A stretch of 64,000 bases of DNA from Streptomyces sp. NBC_00483 (GTDB lineage: Bacteria > Actinomycetota > Actinomycetes > Streptomycetales > Streptomycetaceae): assembly GCF_036013745.1 (NCBI RefSeq), contig NZ_CP107880.1, positions 7,812,001 to 7,876,000 of the forward strand. The letters run 5' to 3'. This document shows positions 32,999 through 41,310 of the stretch, in pieces. Every line of letters begins with the position of its first letter. Positions within the stretch are counted from its first letter, which is position 1. A program made the position numbers and the translations under genes. The notes below the pieces were generated by a model. The model searched no databases and was not told the DNA's origin. It was given only the letters and a program-made list of their open reading frames with translations.

Positions 32999-35876
32999 GC
33001 CCGCCACCGTTCTCGGCCGGCGACACCGGACGCCACGGCGCGAACGCGCTCGCGTCGCGCGGCAGCAGGCTCGCGAGGTCCGGGCAGTGCCGCAGGATCA
33101 CGGACTTCATGCCGCCCTTCTCCACCCAGTCCATGCCGAGCGGCGTGTAGATCTCCGGGCGGTAGTCGACGGTGAGGAAGCGGTCGCTCTGCAGCCGCCG
33201 CGTCGCCATCAGGATGAAGATGCGGAACGCGGTGTCGGAGAAGCCGAAGCCGGTGGGCGGGTTCTCCGCGAACAGGCCGACGACCGTGTCGATCTCGTCG
33301 ACGTCCCGGTACACCTCCTTGAGGCGTGCGAGGGTCTCCGGCTCCCGCGTGAGGTCCTCGAAGCGGCGGATGCGCTCCTTGTGCAGGCCCGCGCGGAAGT
33401 CGTTGTAGCGGGGCACGCCGCGCCTGCGGGTGCGCACCAGGTCGACCACCGACAGGTCGATGATCTCGCCCTCGCGATGGAACTGCGTCAGCGACTTCGG
33501 GTAGTTGTGGAGCGTGATCGCGCCGGGGTGTGCGATGCCGAACGAGTAGAGGGTGTCCGCCAGGCCCGTCTTGCGGATCTGGCTCTCGGCGGCCGCGCCC
33601 TGGATGTCGTTGAAGCCGAGCGTTTCGAGGCGCTGCCCGAAGCGGTGCTCGCGCAGCTCGTAGTCGTCGGGGATCAGCGGGTGCATGCGGTAGACCGTGA
33701 CGAAGTCCTCGGTCAGCGAGTACGGGGCGCCGTGGTGGTCCGGCATCGTCTTCGGGATGCCGGTCAGGGAGTGCGATTCGAGCAGCCACAGGCCCAGCTG
33801 GTTCAGCCAACTCTTCGGCGGACCCTCCCAGTTGGTGCGCAGGCCGATGTCGATGGCCTTCGTCGCGAGGATCGCCGGTGTCCACTCCACCGTATGGATC
33901 TTCGCGATCAGCGCGGAGACCACGAGCCGCGCCGTGTGGTAGATCCGGTCCTCGCTCATCGACGGGTACTCGGAGCGCAGCGCGTCGCACACCGCGTTGT
34001 GCTCGCGCGCGAACAGGGTGTGCATCGAGCTGAGCCCCATCCACCAGTTGTCCTTGAACCCGGTGATCGGGATGCCGGCCCGGTTCGTCGGGATGTGCCC
34101 GCCGTCCAGCAACAGGCGTGCCCCGCCCTCGGGTTCGCGCAGCTGCTTCGCGGTCCGCTCGTCGCCGCCGTACACCTCGGAGCCGTCCCACCAGTGCGAG
34201 GCGGTGTTCCCGAAGAGGATCGGCGGCTTGTCGCCGGGCAGCTCGATGCCCTCGTTCTCGGCGAACCGCATCATGCTTTCCTCGGGCCCGTCGGGCGTGT
34301 TGACCCATGTCCCGCCGCCCGGCGGCAGCGGCACCTCGACCGTCTTGCCGCCCTCCTTGTAGCGGCGGTGGTTCACCCAGTCGTGCACCTGGAACTGGAT
34401 CCAGGCCGCCGCCAGGATGTTCAGCGAGGTCGCGGGGACGAAGCTGTCACGCGCCAGCAGGCTGCGGCTGACCGTCACCGGGTTCGGGGTGTCGAAGAGG
34501 TCGGGCCGGTGCACCGGCTTGAGGTTGCGGCCGAACGCGGCGCCCACCGCGCCCATCTTCGGCTCCGACAGATCGTTGTACGTGCCGTCGTAGGACCGCT
34601 CCGTACGCAGCCGCTCGTCGACAGGGACCGGTACCGGCTCGGCCTTCGGCGGCGCCTCCTGCACATCGGTGTCGATCAGGTTCAGCTTGCGCAGCACCTT
34701 CCGTAGGAACACCAGGTTGAGCAGGCTCAGGTCCACCGGCAGCCGGTGCCACGGCACATACCGGTTCAGGATGCGGAAGACGAAGCCGATGGGGGCGCCG
34801 AGGATCCGGTTCCTGAGCGGCTCGTGCGGGGTGAAGCGGGTGCCGTGCCGCTGCGCGCTGCTCGCCCGGTACGCGGCCTTGCGGGCCCGGTTGAGATTGC
34901 CGAGCGGGCGGAATCCTTCCGTGGTGTACCAGGGGTTGAAGGAGAGTTCCTCGATCCGCCGGGCCGCCGAGTGGGCCTCGGCCGTCGTGATGTCCTGGCT
35001 CGGTATGGTCAGCCGGGCCACGGGGATCGGCGGGGTGATCGCTTCCTTCCACTCCACGGAGCCGTCCTCGACGGGGGTGCGCCGCTCGTCGACGTAGCGC
35101 TGCACGCACAGGTCGAAGGCGACGTCGCCGCGGCCGAGCCGGCGCGCGAGCTCCCGGTGCAGGAAGTTCGGGTCGCGGCGGTCGGGGCGCGGCTCGGGGC
35201 CGCCGCCCACGGCGGGCCGCAGCAGGAAGCGGACCGGTCCCGCCTCGCTCCACAGCATCGCGCCGCGGCTCCAATACGTCTCGCGGGCGAGACTGTTGAC
35301 GGTGTGTCGGGTGGCGGCCTGGACGTTGCGGCGCATCCGGTTCGCGGTGCCGAGGCCGACGGCGATCGGCAGCTTCACGAAGAGCCCGAACGCCTTCTGC
35401 AGCGGATTGCGGGCCCCGGCCATCGCCTTGGCGAAGGCCACGAACTCGCGGGCGTCGCGGGCGTGCGACACCGGGAAACCGGTCGCGAGCAGATCGTGGC
35501 TCTGTTCGGCCGACACGTTCACGCGCACGGCGATCCCGTGCAGGTCGGGCGCCCCGTCGGGGCCGCGCATGCCGCTCGCGCTGGAGAGCCGTACGGTCGC
35601 CGGATACTCGGCGCCGGGCTGGGCGAAGCCGCCGCGCAGCGCGGCCGGAAGGTCGTCGTTGAACCGCAGGCGGGCGTTCTCCACGCCGAGCGCGGCCTTC
35701 GCGTGGAAGGCACGCTCGTAGCCGGGGGCGCCACTGGCCCGCCGGTTCGCGACCTGAACCTTCATGATCTCGCGCGCGAGGCGTTCGAACACGAGGCGCT
35801 CGGCCTCGGGACTGCCGCCCTCGTACCGCTCGTACTGCGCAGGCTTGTAAGAGGCCTGACGTTCGTTCTCGGCCAT
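32991..35876 (-). CDS. Catalase-fold haem domain fused to alpha-dioxygenase-like fatty-acid oxygenase
   Basis: 961 residues with two haem domains. Residues about 30-370 are catalase-related: distal His58 (RAFHAK), and the proximal RxxxY motif Arg332-Tyr336 followed by Arg343, spaced as in catalases (RLFxYxDTQxxRLG). Residues about 430-961 belong to the animal peroxidase/cyclooxygenase superfamily: Gln494 and distal His498 (IQFQVHDW), SMHTLFAREHN, the radical Tyr729 and proximal His732 (VYRMHPL), and a plant alpha-dioxygenase-like end (RLQSDRF, YTPLGMDWV). The order resembles coral allene oxide synthase-lipoxygenase fusions. It should oxygenate a fatty acid and process the hydroperoxide. No signal peptide. 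ATG at 35876 has AGGGA upstream. Divergent from a class 3 lipase. Confidence 0.85.
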   Translation of the reverse strand: MAENERQASYKPAQYERYEGGSPEAERLVFERLAREIMKVQVANRRASGAPGYERAFHAKAALGVENARLRFNDDLPAALRGGFAQPGAEYPATVRLSSASGMRGPDGAPDLHGIAVRVNVSAEQSHDLLATGFPVSHARDAREFVAFAKAMAGARNPLQKAFGLFVKLPIAVGLGTANRMRRNVQAATRHTVNSLARETYWSRGAMLWSEAGPVRFLLRPAVGGGPEPRPDRRDPNFLHRELARRLGRGDVAFDLCVQRYVDERRTPVEDGSVEWKEAITPPIPVARLTIPSQDITTAEAHSAARRIEELSFNPWYTTEGFRPLGNLNRARKAAYRASSAQRHGTRFTPHEPLRNRILGAPIGFVFRILNRYVPWHRLPVDLSLLNLVFLRKVLRKLNLIDTDVQEAPPKAEPVPVPVDERLRTERSYDGTYNDLSEPKMGAVGAAFGRNLKPVHRPDLFDTPNPVTVSRSLLARDSFVPATSLNILAAAWIQFQVHDWVNHRRYKEGGKTVEVPLPPGGGTWVNTPDGPEESMMRFAENEGIELPGDKPPILFGNTASHWWDGSEVYGGDERTAKQLREPEGGARLLLDGGHIPTNRAGIPITGFKDNWWMGLSSMHTLFAREHNAVCDALRSEYPSMSEDRIYHTARLVVSALIAKIHTVEWTPAILATKAIDIGLRTNWEGPPKSWLNQLGLWLLESHSLTGIPKTMPDHHGAPYSLTEDFVTVYRMHPLIPDDYELREHRFGQRLETLGFNDIQGAAAESQIRKTGLADTLYSFGIAHPGAITLHNYPKSLTQFHREGEIIDLSVVDLVRTRRRGVPRYNDFRAGLHKERIRRFEDLTREPETLARLKEVYRDVDEIDTVVGLFAENPPTGFGFSDTAFRIFILMATRRLQSDRFLTVDYRPEIYTPLGMDWVEKGGMKSVILRHCPDLASLLPRDASAFAPWRPVSPAENGGGHG

Positions 35877-36197
35877 CGGTTGCCGTCCCTGTCGAAGGTA
35901 CGTGGAGAAGGTTCCTGGAGCGGGGGCGTAGCGGGGCACAGAGGGGAGGGCAGCGACCGTATCGGCGCCGTCGGACCTGCCGCAGCGACCGTTCCCGCCA
36001 TGTACGCGCGCGCGAACTCGACGGCGCCCAAGGGGGTTTGCGCGGGTCAGGGCCCAGCCCATGCCGGATGGGCCCGCACCGCGCGTCGCCCGCCCCTCTC
36101 CCGCCCCACCCGCGGGCCCCGCGCATGGCCGATCGACGACGCCTTGACGCTGCCGTGCGCCGATGGTGTGCTGCACAGCCCCGCTTCGGGAGGTGCC
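35877..36197. promoter_or_regulatory. Divergent promoter region between haem fusion and lipase
   Basis: 321 bases without a gene. It must hold promoters for both directions. A TTGACG at about 36142-36147 followed at 17 bases by TGTGCT could be a weak sigma70-type promoter for the lipase. I see no clear repeated operator. Open frames crossing it are continuations of the long GC-rich frames of the flanking genes. Confidence 0.4.
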
Positions 36198-37454
36198 ATG
36201 CGCCAGACGATCGTGCACGGACCCGCCTTCGCCGACCTGCGCCCCCTCAAGGAGGCCACGTTCGTCGAGCCGGGCAGGACCACCTTCCCCGTCCACCCCG
36301 AACTGCCGAGCCTGCTTCGGGAGGACAAGGAACATCCGGATCCGGCGGGTGTGCTTCCGCACACGATGGCGACCCTGGCCGCGTACGCGTACGCCGGTCA
36401 CGCGCAGAGCGGTGACGCGGAGACCGTCGCGATGATGGCGACACGGCTCGGCCTGGAACGCAACCGGTGCCGCGTCTTCGAACAGCGCGTCGACGCGCTC
36501 TACATCGCCTCCGCGGCCTATCTGATCCAGGACGAGGACCGCCGGATCGCGATCCTCTGCTACCGGGGCACCCAGCCCGAGGACATCATCAGCATCCTCA
36601 CGGACGCCGACGTCCGCCCGGAGACCCTCGCCGTCGACCTGGACGGCGCCGAGTACGCGGTGCACGCGGGCTTCTACCGCAACATGCGCTCCACCCGCTA
36701 TCTGATCCTCCAGGCCCTGGAGCGCGCCGTGCGCGGCGAGTCCATCGACCCCGACGAGAAGGGCACCCGCGGCCCCGGCCTCGAAGCGCTCTACATCACC
36801 GGTCACAGCCTGGGCGCGGCCATGGCGGCCCTGATGGCGGTCACCCTCGTCCACGAACCGCGCTACGCCCACATCGCCCGCTGCCTGCGCGCCGTCTACA
36901 CGTTCGGCCAGCCCATGATCGGCGGCCCCGACCTGGCGCAAGCCTGCGCGGACACGGTCGACAGCAACGGCACCCACCTGCTGCGCGACCGCCTCCTGCG
37001 CTACATCTACGACCGCGACGTGGTGCCCGCGCTGCCGCCGCGCCCCGTCGGCCCGTACGCCCCGTTCGGCCGCGAGTTCCACTTCCGTAGGCCACGCCGG
37101 GCCGTGGACGCGGTGTTCACGGCGGTGGCCGACGCGGCGGCCGATGCGGTCGCACTCCCCGGCGACCTCCTCACCGGGGCGAACCCCCTGCGGCGGCTGC
37201 GCCGCATGACCGCGATCCCGGCCCGCGCCCGCGAGGACGGCTGGGTCGAACGGCTCGAACCCGCCCTGCCCTACCCCCAGATGGACAGCCTCGCGGGCCT
37301 GGCGGTCGTGGCCCCCCTCGCCTTCTTCGCGGCCCGCCTTGCGCTGACGCGGACGCTCCCGTTCAAGTACTCCTTCGACGATCACGGGCCGGCGCATTAC
37401 GTCAACGCGCTTGCGCCTGAAGGGGTGTTGAGCGAGTACGGGGATGTGCGGTAG
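36198..37454 (+). CDS. Class 3 (alpha/beta hydrolase) lipase
   Basis: 418-residue lipase of the fungal-lipase-like class 3. The nucleophile is Ser204 in ITGHSLGAAMA, the oxyanion region is LCYRGTQP (about 121-127), Asp274 lies in YDRDVVPALPP, and a late His (FDDHGPAHYVNAL, 396 or 400) completes the triad. There is no signal peptide, but a hydrophobic segment near 365-385 may touch the membrane. The ATG at 36198 has GGGAGGTG upstream. It is divergent from the alpha-dioxygenase-like fusion, which suggests it releases the fatty acid that the fusion oxidises, as DAD1-type lipases do for plant jasmonate (inference). Confidence 0.88.
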   Translation: MRQTIVHGPAFADLRPLKEATFVEPGRTTFPVHPELPSLLREDKEHPDPAGVLPHTMATLAAYAYAGHAQSGDAETVAMMATRLGLERNRCRVFEQRVDALYIASAAYLIQDEDRRIAILCYRGTQPEDIISILTDADVRPETLAVDLDGAEYAVHAGFYRNMRSTRYLILQALERAVRGESIDPDEKGTRGPGLEALYITGHSLGAAMAALMAVTLVHEPRYAHIARCLRAVYTFGQPMIGGPDLAQACADTVDSNGTHLLRDRLLRYIYDRDVVPALPPRPVGPYAPFGREFHFRRPRRAVDAVFTAVADAAADAVALPGDLLTGANPLRRLRRMTAIPARAREDGWVERLEPALPYPQMDSLAGLAVVAPLAFFAARLALTRTLPFKYSFDDHGPAHYVNALAPEGVLSEYGDVR

Positions 37455-37493
37455 GCGTCGTCGTCACACGGTCGTGCCGTCACACAGCTGCCG

Positions 37494-38933
37494 TCACACC
37501 GCCGTCGGCCACGCGTCCCGCCACGGTGCCGCCTCCTCGTAGGCCGCGCACACGTCGAGGAGCGCGCCGTCCGCGAGGTGTCGGCCGATCAGCTGTACGC
37601 CGACCGGGAGCCCGCCCCGCGTGCGGCCCGCCGGGAGTGAGGCCGCCGGCTGGCCCGTGAGGTTGGCGAGCGGGGTGAACGACGTCCAGTGGTCCGTCGG
37701 CACCATCCGCCCGTCGATCAGCTCCGGGCCCTGCACCCCGACGGGGAACGCCGCGACGGAGGTGGTCGGGGTGAGGATCAGGTCGTACGTCGACATCAGC
37801 CGGGCCACCCGGTTCACGACCGCCTTGCGCACCAGGTTGGCGTCGGTGAACTGCTCGGCTGTCCACGGTGTGCGTACGAGCGCCGCGAGGTGCGGGGACA
37901 TCGCGGGCCCGAGCCGGTCGGCCATGGCCCGCATGCCCGTCAGGTCGGTCTCGGCGGCGACGATCGCCCCGAACGCCGTGCTGTAGTCGGGGAGTTGGAG
38001 GTCGATCCGGTCGACCTCGGCGCCCAGGTCCTTCTCGAAGACCCGCGCCGCCTCGTCCGCCACCCGGCGCACCTCGGGGTCGACGGCGACCCGGCCCAGG
38101 TCCTGGCTGTAGGCGATGCGCAGCGGGCCGGTCGGGCGGCGCCGGGTCCAGTCCACGTCCGCGCAGGGGATCGAGTGCCGGTCGCGCGGGTCGGGGCCGG
38201 TGAGCACCGAGAGCATCAGGGCGGCGTCGGCGACGGTGCGTGTCAGCGGGCCGATGTGCTCGACCGACTCCCAGCCGGAGACCCCGGGGTAGCGCTCGTC
38301 GCGGCACCCCGGATACACCGGCACCCGCCCCATCGACGCCTTGAACCCGAAGATTCCGCACAGCGCCGCCGGTACGCGGACCGAGCCGCCGCCGTCGCTG
38401 CCGAGCGCCACCGGACCGAGCCCCGCCGCGACGGCCGCCGCCGAACCCGCGCTGGAGCCGCCCGGCGTGCGGTCGAGGTCCCACGGATTGCGGGTCACCG
38501 GGAACAGCGGGTTGTGCCCGGTCGCGCTGTAGCCGAACTCGGTGGCATTGGTCTTGCCGAGGACGACGGCGCCCGCCGCCACCGACCGCTCCACCACGAT
38601 GTCGTCCTCGTCCGGCACGAAGTCCGCGTACGCGTGCGAGCCCGAGGTCGTACGGATGCCCTTGGTGGAGATCAGGTCCTTGACGCCGAGCGGGACACCG
38701 GCCAGCGGGCCCGTGTCACGGCCCGCGGCGATGTCGTCCGCGACCCGCCGGGCGGCGGCCCGGGCCAGGTCGGGCGTGGGCGTGCAGAACGCGCCGAGCT
38801 CCCCGTCCACGGCGTCGATCCGGTCGAGCACCGCGTCCGTGACCTCGACGGGGGACAGCTCCCGCGAGCGGATCAGCGCAGCGGTCTCGGTGGCGGACAG
38901 GCGGCAGATCTCGGCGGCGTCGGTGGGGTTCAC
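37494..38933 (-). CDS. Amidase (amidase-signature family)
   Basis: 479 residues. The Ser-Ser-Lys triad is visible: Lys in GVKDLISTKG, and the two serines in TPGGSSAGSAAAVAAG and SDGGGSVRVPA. The GTG at 38933 has GGAAAGG upstream. It is 25 bases downstream of the NCS1 permease and probably cotranscribed. In this setting it could hydrolyse a half-amide (for example a maleamate-like acid) or a carbamoyl derivative made by the deacetylase-fold hydrolase next door. Substrate not fixed by the sequence. Confidence 0.88.
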   Translation of the reverse strand: MNPTDAAEICRLSATETAALIRSRELSPVEVTDAVLDRIDAVDGELGAFCTPTPDLARAAARRVADDIAAGRDTGPLAGVPLGVKDLISTKGIRTTSGSHAYADFVPDEDDIVVERSVAAGAVVLGKTNATEFGYSATGHNPLFPVTRNPWDLDRTPGGSSAGSAAAVAAGLGPVALGSDGGGSVRVPAALCGIFGFKASMGRVPVYPGCRDERYPGVSGWESVEHIGPLTRTVADAALMLSVLTGPDPRDRHSIPCADVDWTRRRPTGPLRIAYSQDLGRVAVDPEVRRVADEAARVFEKDLGAEVDRIDLQLPDYSTAFGAIVAAETDLTGMRAMADRLGPAMSPHLAALVRTPWTAEQFTDANLVRKAVVNRVARLMSTYDLILTPTTSVAAFPVGVQGPELIDGRMVPTDHWTSFTPLANLTGQPAASLPAGRTRGGLPVGVQLIGRHLADGALLDVCAAYEEAAPWRDAWPTAV

Positions 38934-38958
38934 GTGGGGGCCTTTCCGTTGTTCCGGT

Positions 38959-40257
38959 TCAGACGGTGGTGGTGCCGGCCACGTCGACGGCGGGCTCGGC
39001 AGGGGTGGGCCGCGGCGCCGTACGACGCTCGACCAGGACGTGGACGACCGCCGCGACCACTATGCCGAACAGTGGATCGACGGAGCCGGGCAGGAGGTAG
39101 TGCGCGAGCCCCGCGGCCAGGGCCCCGGCCGCCCACGCGCCGAGCGCGCCCCACCGGTAGTCCCGGACGACGGCCGCCCGGCCCTTGCGGCGCAGGTACT
39201 GGTCGGTGATGAGCACCGCGCCGATCGGCGGCACGAACACGCCCAGGAGGTTCAGCCAGTCCACGAAGTGGCCCCACGCCCCGCTCAGTGCGAACAGCAG
39301 GCCCAGGAGACCGAGGCCGAGCGCGAGCGGGCGCATCTTGGCGGGGGTGAGCGCGGCCCAGCCGACGGCGCCGTTGTAGAGGCAGTGCGAGGCGACGGAG
39401 CCGAGGTTGACGAAGACGAACAGCACCGCGAGCGCCGTGAGCAGCGGGCCGTGACCGGTGAGCAGGGGCAGGAAGCCGCCGCCGTCGGCCGCGGGATCGG
39501 CGGACCCGCCGATCGCGACGACGACGCCCCCGAGCGCGTAGGCGACGAAGTTGGCGAAGGGGAAGGCGAAGGCGGTGGCGGCGACCGCGCTGCGCCCGCT
39601 CCTGGACCAGCGGGTGAAGTCGGCCGTCATGGTGCCGGAGTCGGCGAACCCGGCGATGACGATGGCGACGGCCCCGCCGAACCCGAGGGTGCCGCCCACG
39701 CCCTGATAGGTGAGGGCGTCGGAGGCGGAGGTGTGGCCCGCGCCGTAGCCGACGGCGATCGCGCCGAGGACGACGAACAGGGGCGTCGCGACGGCGCCGA
39801 CGAGCGCGAGGGCGCGGATCCCGGCGACGGTGAGCAGCGTGTAGATCGCGCAGCCGAGCAGTGCGCCCCACAGCGGGGTCCAGCCGAGCGTGTCCTGAAG
39901 GGTCGTGCCGGTGAGGCCGACCTGGAAGCTGAACCAGCCGATCACGACGGTGGCGAGGAACCCGGCCGCGGCGAGTCTGCCGCGGCGCCCGAAGGTGTCG
40001 GCGGCCTGGAGGGCGAAGTTCTTGCCGGTGCGGCCCGCGTAGTGGCTGAGGGCGCCGACGTAGCCGAACAGGACGAGGTTGCCGACGAGGATCGCGAGCA
40101 GGCCGTGGACGAGGCCGAGGTTGTAGACGATCACGCCGCCGAAGACGGCGTTGCCGAGGTTCATCGGGAAGCCGAACCAGACGGCGGCCACCGACGGGAG
40201 GCTCTTGCGGGCGGTGGGCGGAACTGGTGCGTGTTCGTACTCTTCTGCGCTGGTCAT
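38959..40257 (-). CDS. NCS1-family cytosine/purine/uracil-type permease
   Basis: 432 residues with about twelve helices, CodB-like. The start of the first helix (VWFGFPMNLGNAVFGG) and the GYVGALSHYAGRTGKNF loop are typical. NCS1 carriers take up nucleobases, hydantoins, allantoin and related cyclic compounds. ATG at 40257 with GGAGGGG upstream. The promoter contains TTGGTATACCG at 40285, the same site as before the GntR gene at 44065, so it belongs to that regulon. Confidence 0.88.
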   Translation of the reverse strand: MTSAEEYEHAPVPPTARKSLPSVAAVWFGFPMNLGNAVFGGVIVYNLGLVHGLLAILVGNLVLFGYVGALSHYAGRTGKNFALQAADTFGRRGRLAAAGFLATVVIGWFSFQVGLTGTTLQDTLGWTPLWGALLGCAIYTLLTVAGIRALALVGAVATPLFVVLGAIAVGYGAGHTSASDALTYQGVGGTLGFGGAVAIVIAGFADSGTMTADFTRWSRSGRSAVAATAFAFPFANFVAYALGGVVVAIGGSADPAADGGGFLPLLTGHGPLLTALAVLFVFVNLGSVASHCLYNGAVGWAALTPAKMRPLALGLGLLGLLFALSGAWGHFVDWLNLLGVFVPPIGAVLITDQYLRRKGRAAVVRDYRWGALGAWAAGALAAGLAHYLLPGSVDPLFGIVVAAVVHVLVERRTAPRPTPAEPAVDVAGTTTV

Positions 40258-40284
40258 GTGCCCCTCCGTGAGGGTGAGGACCGG

Positions 40285-40330
40285 TTGGTATACCGCAAAC
40301 GCGAGTGAAGGTAGAAGCCGCTTGTTATAC
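40285..40330. promoter_or_regulatory. GntR-type operator before the NCS1 permease
   Basis: TTGGTATACCG (40285-40295) is identical to 44015-44025. A weaker TTGTTATAC follows at 40322-40330. The core GGTATACC is a perfect palindrome. The sites are 28-73 bases upstream of the permease start and 90-56 bases beyond the stop of the gene behind it. Confidence 0.7.
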
Positions 40331-40385
40331 GGGAGGGCGCACCGCGTTTCCGCTGGAGCACCCCCCGTTGCCACCGTGTAAAGGA

Positions 40386-41291
40386 TCAGCGCATGTCGGC
40401 CGGGCGCTCCGTGCCCCCGAACGGGAAGCGGCGCCGGAAGGTGTCGGCCGCGTCCTCCAGGGTCACGAACGACACGCCCTCGTGGCCGGAGACGTACTCG
40501 ATGAAGCGCTCCAGCATCAGCAGGACGTTGGGGCGGCCCGAGACGTCCGGGTGGAGCGTGATCGGCAGGACGGCGTAGTCCAACTCCCGGTGCACCCAGT
40601 CGAATTGGTCGCGCCAGTCCTGCTCCAGGGCGCGCGGCGAGACGTAGCCGTGGCTGTTGTGGGCGTGCTTGTTGAACATCATGGGCGGCAGGTCGTCGAC
40701 GTACCAGTTGCCGCAGAACTCGACGAGGTCCACCTCGTGGCCGTGCACGAGCGGCTTCATCCAGTCCTTGGCGTCGCCCGTGTAGTCGATCTTCGTCCAG
40801 GAGTCGCCGACGCGGGCGTAGAACGGGGTGAAGTCCCGGTAGTTCTGCGAATGGTCGTAGGAGAAGCCGTACTTGTGGAGCAGGGCCGCCGTCGACTCCG
40901 ACATCTCCCACCAGGGTGCGACATAGCCCTTGGGGCCGCGCCCCGTGAACTGCTCGATCAGCTCGACCGACTTGGCGAGGACGTCCTCCTCCTGCTGCGG
41001 CGACATCTCGATCGGGTTCTCGTGCGAGTAGCCGTGCGCGCCGACCTCGTGGCCCGCGTCCACGACCATCCGGGTCTGTTCGGGGAACGTCTCGATGGAG
41101 TGGCCGGGGATGAACCACGACGTACGGATGCCGTAGCGCTCGAAGAGCTTGAGCAGGCGCGGGGTGCCGATCTCGCCGGCGAAGACACCGCGCTGGATGT
41201 CGTTGGGGGAGTCCTGGCCTCCGTAGGAGCCGAGCCAGCCGGCGACCGCGTCGACGTCGACCCCGAGGGCTATCTGGATGTCCTTGGGCAT
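40386..41291 (-). CDS. Polysaccharide-deacetylase-fold hydrolase, cyclic imide/allantoinase (PuuE)-like
   Basis: 301 residues. The NodB-fold metal motifs are present: Asp12/Asp14 (GVDVDA) and His86/His90 (AHGYSHENP), followed by [11 protein letters not shown]. No signal peptide, so it is not a wall deacetylase. PuuE allantoinase and some bacterial cyclic-imide hydrolases share this fold and size (family knowledge). Beside an NCS1 permease and an amidase, ring opening of a cyclic imide or ureide is the best guess. ATG at 41291 with GAGGAG about 10 bases upstream; it starts 19 bases after the stop of the preceding Asp/Glu-racemase-like gene. Confidence 0.8.
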   Translation of the reverse strand: MPKDIQIALGVDVDAVAGWLGSYGGQDSPNDIQRGVFAGEIGTPRLLKLFERYGIRTSWFIPGHSIETFPEQTRMVVDAGHEVGAHGYSHENPIEMSPQQEEDVLAKSVELIEQFTGRGPKGYVAPWWEMSESTAALLHKYGFSYDHSQNYRDFTPFYARVGDSWTKIDYTGDAKDWMKPLVHGHEVDLVEFCGNWYVDDLPPMMFNKHAHNSHGYVSPRALEQDWRDQFDWVHRELDYAVLPITLHPDVSGRPNVLLMLERFIEYVSGHEGVSFVTLEDAADTFRRRFPFGGTERPADMR

Positions 41292-41310
41292 GGGTGAACT
41301 GCTCCTCAAG

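Noticed and set aside
32991..35876. Bifunctional KatG-type catalase-peroxidase
   Set aside because: KatG is a class I haem peroxidase with two related halves. Here one half is a catalase-fold domain with a Tyr ligand and the other is of the cyclooxygenase/alpha-dioxygenase type.
35877..37397. N-terminal extension of the haem fusion frame to 37397
   Set aside because: It runs antisense through the lipase gene, has shadow-frame composition, and the family match begins after the ATG at 35876.
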